From NCBI GenBank assembly GCA_002393975.1, contig DGSM01000131.1, positions 1-7,113 of the forward strand: DNA of 7,113 nt, written 5' to 3'. This document shows, one piece after another, positions 6,060 through 7,113 of this stretch. The first letter of the stretch is position 1. Each line of letters begins with the position of its first letter. The notes below the pieces were generated by a model. That model had not been told where the DNA came from, did no database searches, and saw only the letters and a list, made by a program, of their open reading frames with translations. The DNA comes from Clostridiales bacterium UBA4362. Its GTDB lineage: Bacteria; Bacillota; Clostridia; TANB77; CAG-508. Made by a program: the position numbers and the translations under genes.

Positions 6060-6572
6060 ATGAAGAATTATATAAAAGTCATCAAAGCAATTATAAATGC
6101 TTTGATGACTCTAATTCTTATCATAGGAATAGTATTTATTTTATTATTCATAATTGGAATTGAACCCTCTGTTGTAGAAAGCGGCTCTATGGAACCGTCT
6201 GTTCATGTTGGAAGTCTTTGTTTTGTTAACAAGCATTATAGCTATGACAAAATTAAAGAAGGAGACATTATAGCTTTTGAACTTCCTGGAGGAACAAAGG
6301 CTACTCATAGAGTAGTATTAAAGACAGAAGAAGGGCTTGTAACCAAAGGTGATGCTAATAAAGACACTGATGGTATTGTTACTACAAAGGATAATTATTA
6401 TGGAAAAAATATCTTTTCAATTCCTAAAGTTGGATATGCAATAAAGGCTACCCAAACTACAAGAGGGAGAATAGTATTGATAACTATAATAATTGTGCTA
6501 TTAGTAGCAGCATTTTCTTTAGGAGAATCTAAAGGAAAAAGATTTAAAGAAGAAAATAGTGAAGAGGAATAG
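6060..6572 (+). CDS. sipW: Signal peptidase I, SipW (ER) type
   Basis: The start at ATG 6060 has AAGG (6048-6051) 8 nt upstream, a weaker site than that of the fibre gene before it, and lies 18 nt after that gene's stop. The 170-residue product has an N-terminal membrane helix (about 11-34), then the catalytic box VVESGSMEP with nucleophile Ser43. THRVV with His83 follows: the general base is His rather than the Lys of ordinary bacterial enzymes, which defines the ER/SipW type. TKGDAN with Asp98 and then Asp104 complete the conserved boxes. A second membrane helix (about 137-154) and an acidic/basic cytoplasmic tail follow, as in Bacillus SipW. The enzyme sits in the membrane with its active site outside and should cleave the SipW-type signal peptides of the gene before and the gene after it. 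Its first codons contain a perfect inverted repeat (6077-6110). The 3' end supplies the ribosome binding site of the next gene. Confidence 0.95.
   Translation: MKNYIKVIKAIINALMTLILIIGIVFILLFIIGIEPSVVESGSMEPSVHVGSLCFVNKHYSYDKIKEGDIIAFELPGGTKATHRVVLKTEEGLVTKGDANKDTDGIVTTKDNYYGKNIFSIPKVGYAIKATQTTRGRIVLITIIIVLLVAAFSLGESKGKRFKEENSEEE
6077..6110 (+). repeat. Perfect 13-bp inverted repeat in the first codons of sipW
   Basis: AGTCATCAAAGCA (6077-6089) and its exact reverse complement (6098-6110) flank an 8-nt AT-rich loop, 15 bases after the sipW ATG ends. There is no T-run after it, so it is not a normal intrinsic terminator. The left arm uses the only GTC codon of the gene. In mRNA it would form a stable hairpin just behind the sipW start. 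It could slow translation of sipW or protect the 3' end of upstream fibre-subunit mRNA after processing; this role is inferred. Confidence 0.85.
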
Positions 6573-6574
6573 AT

Positions 6575-7113
6575 TTGGCAAGAAGACATGGTGGAAGACG
6601 TTTTGCTCCCACAAAAAAATCTAATTTAATATTATCTATTATTCGTATGCTAGCTATTTTGTTAGTATTAGTAGCTATAGTTGCTAACTGGCAAAGTATA
6701 TTAGCTTTCTTTACTGATGGAGATTCAATAAAAAATGTATTTTCGATTAAAGCATATTATGATATTGAATTTAATTCTAATGACGGAACAGATACAACTG
6801 AAAGTCAAAGATTATCATTCAATGTGGAAACGGCTTTAATGGCAAATACATTTATTAGAGATGGATATATGTTTAATGGATGGAATACTGAATTAGATGG
6901 TTCAGGAACACCTTTCCAAGATGAAGCATTAGTAACCCAAAATAGTTTTGCAAGTGTAGAAGGTACAAATATTCTTTATGCACAATGGGTTGAAATTCCT
7001 GCAAATGCAGTTGCTGTTATAAATGGCCATTATTATGAAACACTTCAAGCTGCAATAAATGCAGTACCAACAGATAATACTGAAACTCTAGTGGAATTGT
7101 TAAAAGATACGAC
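6575..7113 (+). CDS. Large surface adhesin with SipW-type signal and Listeria-Bacteroides (Flg_new) repeat, 3'-truncated by window edge
   Basis: The start is TTG 6575: AGGA at 6565-6568, inside the end of sipW, lies 6 nt upstream, and only 2 nt separate the two genes, so translation is probably coupled. The first 179 residues are visible and the frame runs off the window. Residues 2-15 are basic (ARRHGGRRF), followed by a hydrophobic helix (about 18-37) and SILAFFTDGD with cleavage expected after Ala44. This closely mirrors the AYFTDTD signal of the fibre subunit, so it is a likely SipW substrate. Residues 62-138 match a Listeria-Bacteroides repeat (Flg_new, InlB B-repeat): YDIEFNSNDGTD, then FIRDGYMFNGWNTELDGSGT and closing LYAQW. 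Residues 146-179 (VAVINGHYYETLQAAINAV, then LVELLKDT) look like the first turn of a right-handed beta-helix of the kind found in large surface proteins. The role, as a fibre-associated adhesin or matrix protein, is inferred from this layout. Confidence 0.85.
   Translation, partial: MARRHGGRRFAPTKKSNLILSIIRMLAILLVLVAIVANWQSILAFFTDGDSIKNVFSIKAYYDIEFNSNDGTDTTESQRLSFNVETALMANTFIRDGYMFNGWNTELDGSGTPFQDEALVTQNSFASVEGTNILYAQWVEIPANAVAVINGHYYETLQAAINAVPTDNTETLVELLKDT

Noticed and set aside
5681..6589. Minus-strand open frames opposite the TasA-like and sipW genes
   Set aside because: Both lie opposite well-supported genes and show no start signals or recognisable domains.

Overview
The window looks like chromosomal DNA of a low-GC Gram-positive bacterium, most likely an uncultured gut-type member of the Clostridia or a related Bacillota group. 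This is inferred from several things: strongly AT-rich coding sequence, AGGAGG-type Shine-Dalgarno (SD) sites, TTG start codons, intrinsic terminators with U-tracts, an NPKTG cell-wall sorting signal, and hemolysin III, SipW and TasA-like proteins of Firmicutes type. All convincing genes are on the + strand.

The left part (1-1398) is the 3' portion of a long gene open from the first base of the window. Its product ends in an L,D-transpeptidase (YkuD) catalytic domain, preceded by two SH3-like modules, a lysine-rich tract and a helical region. Next comes a compact, self-contained unit (1401-1823): a near-consensus promoter, a 96-residue orphan gene of about 42% GC, and a strong terminator. Its base composition differs clearly from its neighbours, which suggests it was acquired.

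The middle part (1837-4531) holds three housekeeping or accessory genes: a CPBP-family intramembrane protease fused to an N-terminal membrane module, a hemolysin III/PAQR-like membrane protein that starts at TTG, and a HAD-superfamily phosphatase. Each is delimited by short intergenic regions, with terminators after the first and third and a near-consensus promoter before the third.

The right part (about 4683-7113, continuing past the edge) is the most interesting. It is a tightly spaced operon for surface fibres: an NPKTG-anchored wall protein; a TasA/camelysin-like subunit with a SipW-type signal peptide; a SipW-type signal peptidase I; and the start of a large adhesin that also carries a SipW-type signal peptide, followed by a Listeria-Bacteroides (Flg_new/InlB B) repeat. 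The wall-anchored protein shares sequence landmarks with the TasA-like subunit, so the two look like paralogues, one released and one attached to the wall. A perfect 13-bp inverted repeat lies just inside sipW and may uncouple expression of the fibre subunit from that of the peptidase. The anchored protein has its best ribosome binding site in front of an ATA codon, so its start is uncertain.

No RNA genes, CRISPR arrays or recognisable insertion sequences were seen.
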